A DNA stretch of 16,400 nt from Mariprofundus sp. (GTDB lineage Bacteria; Pseudomonadota; Zetaproteobacteria; Mariprofundales; Mariprofundaceae), in the NCBI GenBank assembly GCA_015485035.1, contig WFUI01000017.1, forward strand, positions 1 through 16,400, in the 5' to 3' direction. Numbering within the stretch: position 1 is the stretch's first letter; each line of letters begins with the position of its first letter. Under the pieces are notes generated by a model that saw only the letters and a program-made list of their open reading frames with translations, was not told the DNA's origin and did no database searches. The position numbers were made by a program, and so were the translations under genes. This document shows, one piece after another, positions 1-6,535 of the stretch.

Positions 1-2
1 GT

Positions 3-356
3 CGTTTCAGTACCTGGGCAAGCCGGAAAAGCGGATTGGCACAGCTGGCACGTCAGGCTTCAGAGCACGCGCGCGCCGGTAGCTGGTTCGTGCTGGGACT
101 CGCTAACGGCTTACTGCCCTGTGGACTGGTATATGCTGCCCTGTCACTGGCTCTTGCTGCCGGCAATGCATATAATGCCACACTGATGATGGCTGCCTTT
201 GGACTGGGCACCATCCCTGCTATGATGCTTGTCCCATCGGTACTGCACAGAATGACCCCGGTTTTACGCACATCAGCCATGCGTATTGCTGCAGTCATGA
301 TTATAGCCATGGGCATTGTCACCATTTTCCGCAGCAGCATGGTTATGCATGCCTGA
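3..356 (+). CDS. TauE/SafE (DsbD_2)-type membrane protein, 3' part only
   Basis: The reading frame is open from the left edge, so this is the C-terminal 117 residues of a longer protein; a TTG at 36 is an internal codon rather than a needed start. Visible are a basic stretch, then a hydrophobic segment containing the motif NGLLPCGLVYAAL, a second hydrophobic segment (MMAAFGLGTIPAMMLVP) and a final C-terminal helix. The LPCG motif followed by AAFGLGT is characteristic of the sulfite exporter TauE/SafE and cytochrome-biogenesis (DsbD_2) transmembrane family. In many proteobacteria such genes sit at the end of cbb3-oxidase assembly clusters (ccoGHIS), where a role in copper or heme-oxidase assembly is proposed. 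That context cannot be checked here because the upstream genes lie outside the window. It is followed by 219 nt before the next gene, so it is probably not co-transcribed with the nor genes. The substrate cannot be named from sequence. Confidence 0.75.
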   Translation, partial: RFSTWASRKSGLAQLARQASEHARAGSWFVLGLANGLLPCGLVYAALSLALAAGNAYNATLMMAAFGLGTIPAMMLVPSVLHRMTPVLRTSAMRIAAVMIIAMGIVTIFRSSMVMHA

Positions 357-456
357 ATCCACACAATAAAATATCTTCGACCGTCCTTCCCCTTCGTTTG
401 TTATGATGACTTTCATATCAGTCAGGCAGACTTTCTGAGCATGTGAACCAAAACTT

Positions 457-485
457 ATGACAGTTGAATTGAAGCCTTTTATAAT
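457..485 (+). promoter_or_regulatory. Candidate sigma70-type promoter for the nor block
   Basis: ATGACA (457-462, five of six matches to TTGACA), a 17-nt spacer and a perfect TATAAT (480-485). A start near 492 would give a leader of about 84 nt before the gene at 576. I see no clean FNR/DNR half-site pair (TTGAT-N4-ATCAA) near it, so NO or oxygen control is not evident from sequence. Confidence 0.55.
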
Positions 486-575
486 TGCCTTCGCAGCCAA
501 ACAAACTCATTGCTATTCATATCATTCAGTTTAAAATGAGCCCAATCTAAAAAACATTTATTATGGATATATATT

Positions 576-959
576 ATGATTGAGCCTGTAGAGTTAAAGG
601 ATTTCTTCATCGTTTTTTTCTCAGGAGCCATGATTATTATGTCGGGGGCCCTGTACGCGCTGCTGTTTGCCTGGTCCCGACTTCAATCCAAACCCTGGAT
701 GATGGCTACAGCCTATGGCTCTTACGGCATTCTTTTTATCTCAGTCCTCACACTTGGTTCAGCAGCCCATCTCAATGGTTTCTGGTGGTGGCTGGTTATC
801 GCCATGCTTGTCGGTTACCTGCTTGCACCGCACGGTATCTGGAAGCTTTGTGTCGGCACGCACACAGCTGATGAGAATGCATACCCGCCAGTTTCTGCTG
901 AAGAGACAGATAATTCCGAAACATCATTAAAATCAAACTCGCAAAAGGAGGCGATATGA
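576..959 (+). CDS. Small three-helix membrane protein of the nor block, unknown
   Basis: A 127-residue protein that I do not recognise. It has three predicted membrane segments, roughly residues 9-32, 41-64 and 67-86 (the third begins with a Trp-rich FWWWLVIAM), then a hydrophilic acidic and Ser/Asn-rich tail of about 35 residues. There is no signal peptide, heme motif or obvious metal-binding motif. The start is preceded only by a weak GGA at 565-567. Its TGA stop overlaps the norC ATG (ATGA at 956-959), and the strong AAGGAGG site for norC lies inside its 3' end. This implies translational coupling with NorC. Small hydrophobic proteins (NorE, NorF, NorH) accompany cNor genes in other bacteria. 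This one is not clearly any of them, so a role in Nor assembly or as an accessory subunit is inference from position only. Confidence 0.8.
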   Translation: MIEPVELKDFFIVFFSGAMIIMSGALYALLFAWSRLQSKPWMMATAYGSYGILFISVLTLGSAAHLNGFWWWLVIAMLVGYLLAPHGIWKLCVGTHTADENAYPPVSAEETDNSETSLKSNSQKEAI

Positions 960-1555
960 GTAGCAATATTCCATGGTGGTCCAGTGAAACATTCTGGAAA
1001 AAAACAGCCATTTGGGTGACGGGCTTTATGTTTCTTGTGCTGATTGCCCTGACGGTGGATACACTTCCGCAGATTTCTGTCGGCAGTGAGAGAGTTCCCG
1101 CTTATTCGGTTATCAATAAACACATCAGCTATGAATTCAATGATGAACGCAACTTTCAGGTGCCCGTAATCGGTGGTGATGACCCGTTGTTCGGTAAAAT
1201 GTTAAGTGAAGAGGAAGCCGAAGCACTGGTGACACATGGCAAAAAGATTACGCAGGGAAGAAACTGCATGGGCTGCCATACACTGCTTGGTAATGGCTCT
1301 TATTTTGCACCAGATTTAACCAAGGCGTGGCTCGATCCGGCCTGGAGTTCCGAAGGCGAGCGGGAACAGATGATGATCGATTTTCTGATGCATCCACAAG
1401 ATAATGCACGTTCATTCGGTTCCGGGCGCACGATGCCGGATCTTAATATCAGCGAAGAGGAAGCCAGAGCAGTGATAGCTTTTCTGAAATGGATGTCTTC
1501 CATTGATACAAATGGATTCCCCTACAGTTTCACCGTAATTGATAAGGAGGGCTGA
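956..1555 (+). CDS. norC: Nitric oxide reductase cytochrome c subunit NorC
   Basis: The membrane-anchored cytochrome c subunit of cNor, which passes electrons from periplasmic donors to NorB. The 199-residue protein has one N-terminal membrane helix (about 18-37), then a periplasmic domain with a single heme c site CMGCH (C104, C107, H108), followed by the NorC-typical stretch TLLGNGSYFAPDL. The likely axial Met is M160 in GRTMPDL. The C-terminal FLKWMSSIDTNGFP is also typical of NorC. Compared with the roughly 146-residue Pseudomonas NorC that I recall, the linker between helix and heme domain (about 43-90) is some 45 residues longer. The start is set by AAGGAGG at 945-951 and overlaps the previous stop. 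norB follows 3 nt after its stop, so the three genes form one operon. Confidence 0.95.
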   Translation: MSSNIPWWSSETFWKKTAIWVTGFMFLVLIALTVDTLPQISVGSERVPAYSVINKHISYEFNDERNFQVPVIGGDDPLFGKMLSEEEAEALVTHGKKITQGRNCMGCHTLLGNGSYFAPDLTKAWLDPAWSSEGEREQMMIDFLMHPQDNARSFGSGRTMPDLNISEEEARAVIAFLKWMSSIDTNGFPYSFTVIDKEG

Positions 1556-1558
1556 GCA

Positions 1559-2989
1559 ATGAGTCTCGCGCATTTGAATGGTGGCCAACAACTGGCCGTT
1601 AAATATTATATTGTGGCAGTCGTCCTGTTTGTGGCCCAGATTCTTTTTGGTCTGTTGTCAGGCATCCAGTATCTGGAACCAGATTTTCTGCAAGGGCTGC
1701 TTAACTTCAACATCACACGTACCGTGCATATTAACGCCATGATTGTGTGGATGCTGTATGGTTTTATCGGCTCGGTGTACTGGCTTCTGGAAGAAGAGAG
1801 TGAAACCGAAATTGTCGGCCTTAAACTGGGCAATCTTGGTTTCTGGGTACTGACATCCGCAGTAACCGTTGTGGTGCTGGTGTTTTTGTTTATTCAAACT
1901 GGTCCTGGAGATGATTTCACGCGCTGGTTCATCAATGAAGGGCGAGAATATATTGAGGCTCCACGCTGGGCGGACATCGGAATTGTAATCTGTATGTTGA
2001 TTTTCTTTTACAATGTTGCGGCAACCTTCAGCAAAGGAAAATGGAGCGGTATTGCCGGTGTGCTCACATTGGACCTTGTCGCCCTGGCGGGCATCTATCT
2101 GGCCGGTATGTTCTATACCACCAATATTTCGGTTGACCAATACTGGTGGTGGTGGGTGATTCACCTCTGGGTAGAAGCTACATGGGAAGTGCTTGTCGGT
2201 TGCCTGATGGCCTGGGGCTTGATGAAAACACTTGGTGTGAGCAGAAAGATTGTTACAACCTGGCTTTACATCGAAGTGGCACTGATGTTTGGTTCCGGAA
2301 TCCTGGGCATTGGTCATCATTATTTCTGGATCGGAACGCCGGAGTACTGGTTCAGCATCGGCGGCCTCTTCTCGGCTCTGGAGCCGGTTCCGCTGGTGGC
2401 GATGGTAGTGCATGCAGTGTATGACTCGGGTGTTCGCCATAGCAAGGGCAATAATAACCCGGCACTGGCATGGTTGATTGCTCATGCCTTCGGCAACTTT
2501 TTCGGTGCCGGTGTCTGGGGCTTCATGCATACACTGCCCCAGATCAATCTGTTTACACACGGAACTCAGTGGTCCGCATCGCACGGGCATCTCGCTTTTT
2601 TCGGTGCTTATGCAACGATTATTATCGCCATGTTCTATATTGCCGCTCAATATGTGCGCGGACAAAGCAGCTTCGGCCCAGCCACTCTGGGCAGCGGCTG
2701 GAAGTGGAAATGGGCGCTTGGCTTGCTGAATCTTGGTGTGGTCGGCATGACCGTAGCGCTGTTGATTTCCGGTTATGAGCAATCGTTTATCGAGCGCGCT
2801 GTCGGCGGCTCCACATGGATGGGCTATTTTGCAGCTCAGATTCACCCGTGGTTTATTCAGGGCATGGAGTGGCGCATGGTCTTCGGCCTTGTGACAACTG
2901 CGGGTATTGTCTTATTGGTGTGGGATCTGCTGACGATTGGTAAAAGTCGAGTCGTTGAACAAAGCAGAGTAACACAAACCGTCAGCTAA
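1559..2989 (+). CDS. norB: Nitric oxide reductase catalytic subunit NorB
   Basis: The heme-copper-superfamily subunit that reduces 2 NO to N2O at a heme b3/non-heme iron (FeB) centre in the inner membrane. It has 476 residues with many membrane helices, close to the usual size (about 466). All expected ligands are seen: H57 and H344 for low-spin heme b, H342 for heme b3, and H202, H253 and H254 for FeB. The conserved glutamates E206 (four residues after H202) and E275 (ALEPVPL) match E211 and E280 of the Pseudomonas enzyme. There is no qNor-type N-terminal fusion, and norC is a separate upstream gene, so this is the cytochrome c-dependent type. A strong AAGGAGG at 1544-1550 sets the start. 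norQ and norD, usually linked and needed for FeB insertion elsewhere, are not in the window. Confidence 0.97.
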   Translation: MSLAHLNGGQQLAVKYYIVAVVLFVAQILFGLLSGIQYLEPDFLQGLLNFNITRTVHINAMIVWMLYGFIGSVYWLLEEESETEIVGLKLGNLGFWVLTSAVTVVVLVFLFIQTGPGDDFTRWFINEGREYIEAPRWADIGIVICMLIFFYNVAATFSKGKWSGIAGVLTLDLVALAGIYLAGMFYTTNISVDQYWWWWVIHLWVEATWEVLVGCLMAWGLMKTLGVSRKIVTTWLYIEVALMFGSGILGIGHHYFWIGTPEYWFSIGGLFSALEPVPLVAMVVHAVYDSGVRHSKGNNNPALAWLIAHAFGNFFGAGVWGFMHTLPQINLFTHGTQWSASHGHLAFFGAYATIIIAMFYIAAQYVRGQSSFGPATLGSGWKWKWALGLLNLGVVGMTVALLISGYEQSFIERAVGGSTWMGYFAAQIHPWFIQGMEWRMVFGLVTTAGIVLLVWDLLTIGKSRVVEQSRVTQTVS

Positions 2990-2999
2990 TATCAGATGG

Positions 3000-3021
3000 G
3001 TCCCCTGTTCATGCAGGGGAC
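3000..3021. repeat. Perfect 8-bp hairpin between norB and nirK
   Basis: GTCCCCTG, loop TTCATG, CAGGGGAC: a GC-rich perfect inverted repeat 10 nt after the norB stop. The next bases (TCGATTTAG) are not a clean T-run, so it is a poor intrinsic terminator. It may be an RNA processing or stabilising structure separating norCB from nirK. Confidence 0.6.
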
Positions 3022-3039
3022 TCGATTTAGTGTAATCAC

Positions 3040-3057
3040 CCCCTCTTGATGAAGGGG
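3040..3057. repeat. Second short hairpin before nirK
   Basis: CCCCT, 8-nt loop, AGGGG, in the 99-nt norB-nirK gap and 31 nt before the nirK start. It has only 5 bp, but it is G/C-rich and lies 18 nt after the first hairpin. No convincing promoter is visible in this gap. Confidence 0.35.
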
Positions 3058-3076
3058 CCAGTGAGTAACGTGCGTT

Positions 3077-3082
3077 AAGGAG
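3077..3082 (+). promoter_or_regulatory. Shine-Dalgarno fixing the TTG start of nirK
   Basis: AAGGAG with a 6-nt spacer to TTG at 3089. The protein from this TTG begins with a complete signal peptide, which supports the non-ATG start. Confidence 0.7.
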
Positions 3083-3088
3083 ATTGAG

Positions 3089-4198
3089 TTGAAAACAAAA
3101 ACAATTTTGTTCATGGCAGTTTTATTATTAAGCAACACTGCTTTTGCCAATAATAAAGGGGGACTTGAGGGGTTTGAAGTTGGCACGCAAGCAAACGTCA
3201 GTAACCTTAAAAAAGTCGTTCAGAAATTGGTTGCCCCTCCTTTTTTGCCTGAACATGAACAAGTGGCCACAGGGAAAGCAAAAATTATTCAGGTTAAAAT
3301 GGTAATTGAAGAAAAAGAAATTGAAATTGAACCGGGTGCTTTTATATGGGCGTTCACCTTCAATGGCAGCGTGCCCGGCCCGCTCATCGTCGCCCATGTC
3401 GGCGATTATATCGAATTAACCCTGGTCAATCCGAAAACAAGCAAGCTGCCACACAATATAGATTTCCATGCAGCCACAGGTGCTTTGGGAGGTGGAGCAC
3501 TCACCAAGGTGAAGCCTGGCCAGGAGGTTGTACTACGCTGGAAAGCAGTTAAGCCCGGAACATTTGTATATCATTGTGCACCGGGTGGAAAAATGATCCC
3601 ATGGCATGTTGTCCATGGCATGAACGGCGCGGTCATGATTTTACCGAGAGATGGTCTGAAAGATAAAAACGGTAACCAAATCAAATACGATAGAGCCTAC
3701 TATATTGGTGAGCAGGATTATTATCTTCCCAAGAATAAAGATGGCACATATAAGCGTTATACCAACGCTGCAGCATCTTATGGTGATGATCTGAAGGTTA
3801 TGAAAGGCCTCATTCCGACGCACATCCCGTTTGGCGGAAAAGTTGGAGCGTTAACCGGAAAGAATGCCATGCATGCAAACGTGGGTGAAACAGTATTGTT
3901 TATCCACTCTCAGGCCAATCGTCAGTCCTATCCGCATTTGATTGGCGGACATGGTGATTTCGTATGGGAAAGAGGGAATTTCGCAGATGCTCCGGCAGAA
4001 GGCCTGGAAAGCTGGGTCATAGCAGCTGGTTCAGCGAGTGCCTTCATCTACACATTTAAGCAGCCGGGAACATATGTCTATTTGTCACATAATTTAATCG
4101 AGGCATTATTGTTTGGCTCAATCTCACAGATTAAAGTCGATGGAAAATGGAACAATGATTTGATGGAGCAATTGAAAGTACCTTCAGCTATACAATAA
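3089..4198 (+). CDS. nirK: Copper nitrite reductase NirK
   Basis: Periplasmic dissimilatory nitrite reductase, NO2- to NO, active as a trimer. The 369-residue protein starts at TTG and carries a signal peptide of about 20 residues (cleavage after AFA). Two cupredoxin domains follow. By alignment from memory to the Alcaligenes/Achromobacter enzymes, the type 1 copper ligands are H122, C163, H173 and M178, and the type 2 ligands are H127, H162 and H334. Catalytic D125 (PHNIDFH) and H283 (PHLIGGHGD) are present, with I285 matching the substrate-pocket Ile. The loop between C163 and H173 is one residue longer than in those enzymes. The C-terminal HNLIEALLFG is typical. There is no extra cupredoxin or cytochrome fusion. 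NO from this enzyme would be consumed by the adjacent NorCB. The 5' third is visibly A-richer than norB. Confidence 0.97.
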   Translation: MKTKTILFMAVLLLSNTAFANNKGGLEGFEVGTQANVSNLKKVVQKLVAPPFLPEHEQVATGKAKIIQVKMVIEEKEIEIEPGAFIWAFTFNGSVPGPLIVAHVGDYIELTLVNPKTSKLPHNIDFHAATGALGGGALTKVKPGQEVVLRWKAVKPGTFVYHCAPGGKMIPWHVVHGMNGAVMILPRDGLKDKNGNQIKYDRAYYIGEQDYYLPKNKDGTYKRYTNAAASYGDDLKVMKGLIPTHIPFGGKVGALTGKNAMHANVGETVLFIHSQANRQSYPHLIGGHGDFVWERGNFADAPAEGLESWVIAAGSASAFIYTFKQPGTYVYLSHNLIEALLFGSISQIKVDGKWNNDLMEQLKVPSAIQ

Positions 4199-4236
4199 TC
4201 ATGCGCTGACATCGCACTGCACCTGGATGCCAATCA

Positions 4237-4251
4237 ATTCCGGTACGGAAT
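4237..4251. repeat. Small hairpin between convergent nirK and orf218
   Basis: ATTCCG, loop GTA, CGGAAT in the 183-nt gap between the converging genes. There is no proper T-run on either strand (GCTTTGG on plus), so terminator function is weakly supported. I see nothing else in 4199-4381. Confidence 0.3.
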
Positions 4252-4381
4252 GCTTTGGCTCCAGTGCTTTGTGAGGTCAAAATCGGGAATCAAATCAGGG
4301 ACAACGTACCACAGATCCGGTTATTCTCATCGTTACAAATTATTCAGTTCCTTGTGCATCAAAGCGATTATCCGGCCCAGA

Positions 4382-5038
4382 TTAGCCAGGATTGGTGAAG
4401 TGCAACACCGGCGGTTCATCCTTGCTGATGACGGCATTTAGACCGATGGCATCATAGATATATTCATCCCGATCTTTATCCAGAGGCTGCATCCGGTCCG
4501 GTTCCCCGAATCGTGCTTTAAGGGTTTCTGCCGATATCGTCAGATTGGGAATCAACGTCAGTTCTCGAACCGTTGCACTGCGAGCGCGGCTGACATCGTC
4601 TGCTGCCAGATTCATACGGGCGACTTTGTCCGGATATAGGTGAGGAATAGTTGCACGCACCTCAATCTCTTTAAGCGCCTTGTCATCCAAATCCAGCAGC
4701 AGCACTACTTTGGTATGATCTGCGATTGCCGGAAAAAAAGCTTCCAGCTTCATGCCCGCCTTGGGATGCTCTTGCGGGTAAATATACAGAGCCACATCGC
4801 TCTTGCTTTTAAGAATGCGTTCAGCCTGCCTCAGCGTTGTTTTTCCCAGCGTTACGCCCAGCACATGCAAATGTCCCTGACTATCAACATGTGTTCTTTC
4901 TGTACTGTTATCTTGTTGATATCTGGAACTGGTCCAGAAAAAAACCGCCGCAGTGACGATCACAACAACAACCAGCATCCATAGCGCCATCCGATCATTA
5001 TGTTTGGGGTTCTGTCCTGATTGCGGATCAGATGTCAT
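4382..5038 (-). CDS. Membrane-anchored protein of unknown function (orf218)
   Basis: A 218-residue protein that I cannot assign. It has a hydrophilic N-terminus, one membrane helix at about residues 17-36 and a soluble domain most likely outside the cytoplasm. The soluble part seems to hold two related stretches. The first is GVTLGKTTLRQAERILKS (about 61-78). The second is TISAETLKARFGEPDRM (about 167-183) followed by EYIYDAIGLNAV. This pattern of a helix start, LG/FGEP turn and then a Y-rich strand recalls BamE/SmpA-like or BLIP-like modules, but this is an impression and not an assignment. It starts 16 nt after rmuC with GGGAG at 5047-5051 and a 7-nt spacer, so it is probably the last gene of an alaS-rmuC-orf218 unit. 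No catalytic motif is evident. Confidence 0.85.
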   Translation of the reverse strand: MTSDPQSGQNPKHNDRMALWMLVVVVIVTAAVFFWTSSRYQQDNSTERTHVDSQGHLHVLGVTLGKTTLRQAERILKSKSDVALYIYPQEHPKAGMKLEAFFPAIADHTKVVLLLDLDDKALKEIEVRATIPHLYPDKVARMNLAADDVSRARSATVRELTLIPNLTISAETLKARFGEPDRMQPLDKDRDEYIYDAIGLNAVISKDEPPVLHFTNPG

Positions 5039-5054
5039 GCATGAACTCCCGGTT

Positions 5055-6515
5055 TCAATTGTCGTTTTCCGTCTGATCTTCCAGCGCTGTCACATCATTC
5101 AGGGATGCTTCATCAAGGATGTTTTTCGGTAATTGTTTTTTTACTTTCACACCCAGTTCGACAAAGCCTTGAGCTTGTCGAACGAGGTTGCCTTGCCCAT
5201 GGGTCAATTTATTGAGAGCCCCTTCATAGCTTTTTTGTACCGTTGCCAGCTGGGTTCCAATTTTTTCGAAATCCTCAAGAAACCCCCTCAGCTTGTCATA
5301 AACCGAACCTGCTTTATCCGCAATGCGTTTGGCATTTTCATTCTGTCGTTCATAGCGCCAGATATTCTCAACAGTTCTCAAGGTCGCCAATAATGTTGTT
5401 GGCGTCACAACAACAATATTGCGATCAAATGCCTTGCTGAACAGCTTCTCATCTGTTTGAAATGCAGCCATAAAAGCAGCCTCGATAGGCATAAACATGA
5501 ATACAAAATCGGGCGACTTCAGGCCGATTAATGATGAATAATCCTTGCTGCTTAAATCATCGATATGGTTGCGTATGGATTGCACATGCGCAGCCAGGGC
5601 ACGCTCGCGAACAGATTCATCCTCGGCATTCATAAATTCGTTATATGCAAGCAAAGACACTTTTGAATCAATAACCATATGTTTGCCATCAGGCAGGTTA
5701 AGAATCACATCCGGTTTGCGTAAATTGCCTCCCTCATCACGAAAACCGCCCTGTGTTTTATATTCCTTACCCTTACGCAAACCTGATTGCTCCAATACGG
5801 TTTCCAGAATGAGTTCACCCCAGTCGCCCTGCATCTTCTTATCGCCCTTCAATGCACGAGTAAGATTTCTGGCTTCATCATTCATTTGTTTATTCAGACT
5901 TTGCAAATTTAATAACTGCTCTTTTAAAGAACTTCTGGCTTCAATATCCTCTTTATGAACTGTTTCGATGCGATCACGAAAAGCTTTCAGCTCAGACTGC
6001 ACCGGCTTCAGAATCTCATCCAGGCTGCTTTTGTTTTTCTCGGAGAAGGCCTTGCCCTTCTCCTCAAAAACCTGATTGGCCAACAGCCTGAATTCATTAC
6101 CCAGCCTGGTTTTGGCTTCTTCCAGCAGTGCCAGCTTCTCAACTGCCGCTTCACGATCCTTTTCCATTGCAATCTGAAGTTCAGCAATCGTGGTTTGATG
6201 ACTGGAAATTTCCTGATTCAGTCTATCAATCGTTGCATCTTTCTGTGCCAGTTTACTTTCCTGGTCAGTCTGAAGCAGATTGAACTGCCTGATGCGCTCT
6301 TCCAGTGTTGCTCTTTCGATACCGTGAGCCTGAATGTCATTTTTTAATGACTCGATTTGTGCACCACGTACTTCAACTTCCGTTTCCAGTTTCTGAACGT
6401 TTTGCTTCTGTTCTTCAAGGGCTGTGCGCTTACCACGACTGAGAAACCAGTACAGTGCGAAACCGGCAAGCAACCCGACAATCAGGCCCAGCAGCAGATT
6501 TGAATCAACACTCAC
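5055..6515 (-). CDS. rmuC: DNA recombination protein RmuC
   Basis: RmuC-family protein of 486 residues (E. coli about 475), implicated genetically in limiting inversions and rearrangements at short inverted repeats; its biochemical activity is unsettled. Order: an N-terminal membrane helix (about 7-25), a long coiled coil (about 32-225), then the RmuC domain. The domain has the conserved GDWGE (230-234), PDVILNLPDG (268-277) and VIDSK (281-285), where D269 and D283-x-K285 are consistent with the proposed PD-(D/E)xK-like core. The end has QAQGFVELGVKVKKQLP, the usual C-terminal family signature. The start is GTG at 6513-6515. The gene lies 20 nt after alaS and 16 nt before orf218, suggesting one transcript. 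A strong DNA palindrome (5156-5183) lies within its 3' coding region. Confidence 0.95.
   Translation of the reverse strand: MSVDSNLLLGLIVGLLAGFALYWFLSRGKRTALEEQKQNVQKLETEVEVRGAQIESLKNDIQAHGIERATLEERIRQFNLLQTDQESKLAQKDATIDRLNQEISSHQTTIAELQIAMEKDREAAVEKLALLEEAKTRLGNEFRLLANQVFEEKGKAFSEKNKSSLDEILKPVQSELKAFRDRIETVHKEDIEARSSLKEQLLNLQSLNKQMNDEARNLTRALKGDKKMQGDWGELILETVLEQSGLRKGKEYKTQGGFRDEGGNLRKPDVILNLPDGKHMVIDSKVSLLAYNEFMNAEDESVRERALAAHVQSIRNHIDDLSSKDYSSLIGLKSPDFVFMFMPIEAAFMAAFQTDEKLFSKAFDRNIVVVTPTTLLATLRTVENIWRYERQNENAKRIADKAGSVYDKLRGFLEDFEKIGTQLATVQKSYEGALNKLTHGQGNLVRQAQGFVELGVKVKKQLPKNILDEASLNDVTALEDQTENDN
5156..5183. repeat. 28-bp palindrome inside rmuC
   Basis: GTTCGACAA, 10-nt spacer, TTGTCGAAC. 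With a one-base bulge the arms extend to 11 bp around a 5-nt loop (TCAAG on the minus strand). It resembles the widespread proteobacterial intergenic repeat with the core TTCGACAAGCTCA, but here it encodes VRQAQGFVEL near the RmuC C-terminus. Confidence 0.8.
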
Positions 6516-6521
6516 TCAAGC

Positions 6522-6527
6522 CCTCCT
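6522..6527 (-). promoter_or_regulatory. Shine-Dalgarno fixing the GTG start of rmuC
   Basis: A perfect AGGAGG on the minus strand, 6 nt from GTG at 6515. It lies in the 20-nt gap after the alaS stop. Confidence 0.75.
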
Positions 6528-6535
6528 GTAACGCC

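Noticed and set aside
506..540. CTCATT...AATGAG inverted repeat in the leader of the nor block
   Set aside because: Six-bp arms with a 23-nt spacer are expected by chance, and they do not match NsrR, FNR or DNR consensus.
1658..2845. Long 395-codon open frame antisense to norB
   Set aside because: It lies wholly opposite a clearly coding norB with intact ligands, and its translation has no recognisable domain; a shadow frame.
3036..3050. ATCA...TTGAT pair near nirK as an FNR/DNR box
   Set aside because: The half-sites are in the inverted order and spacing compared with TTGAT-N4-ATCAA.
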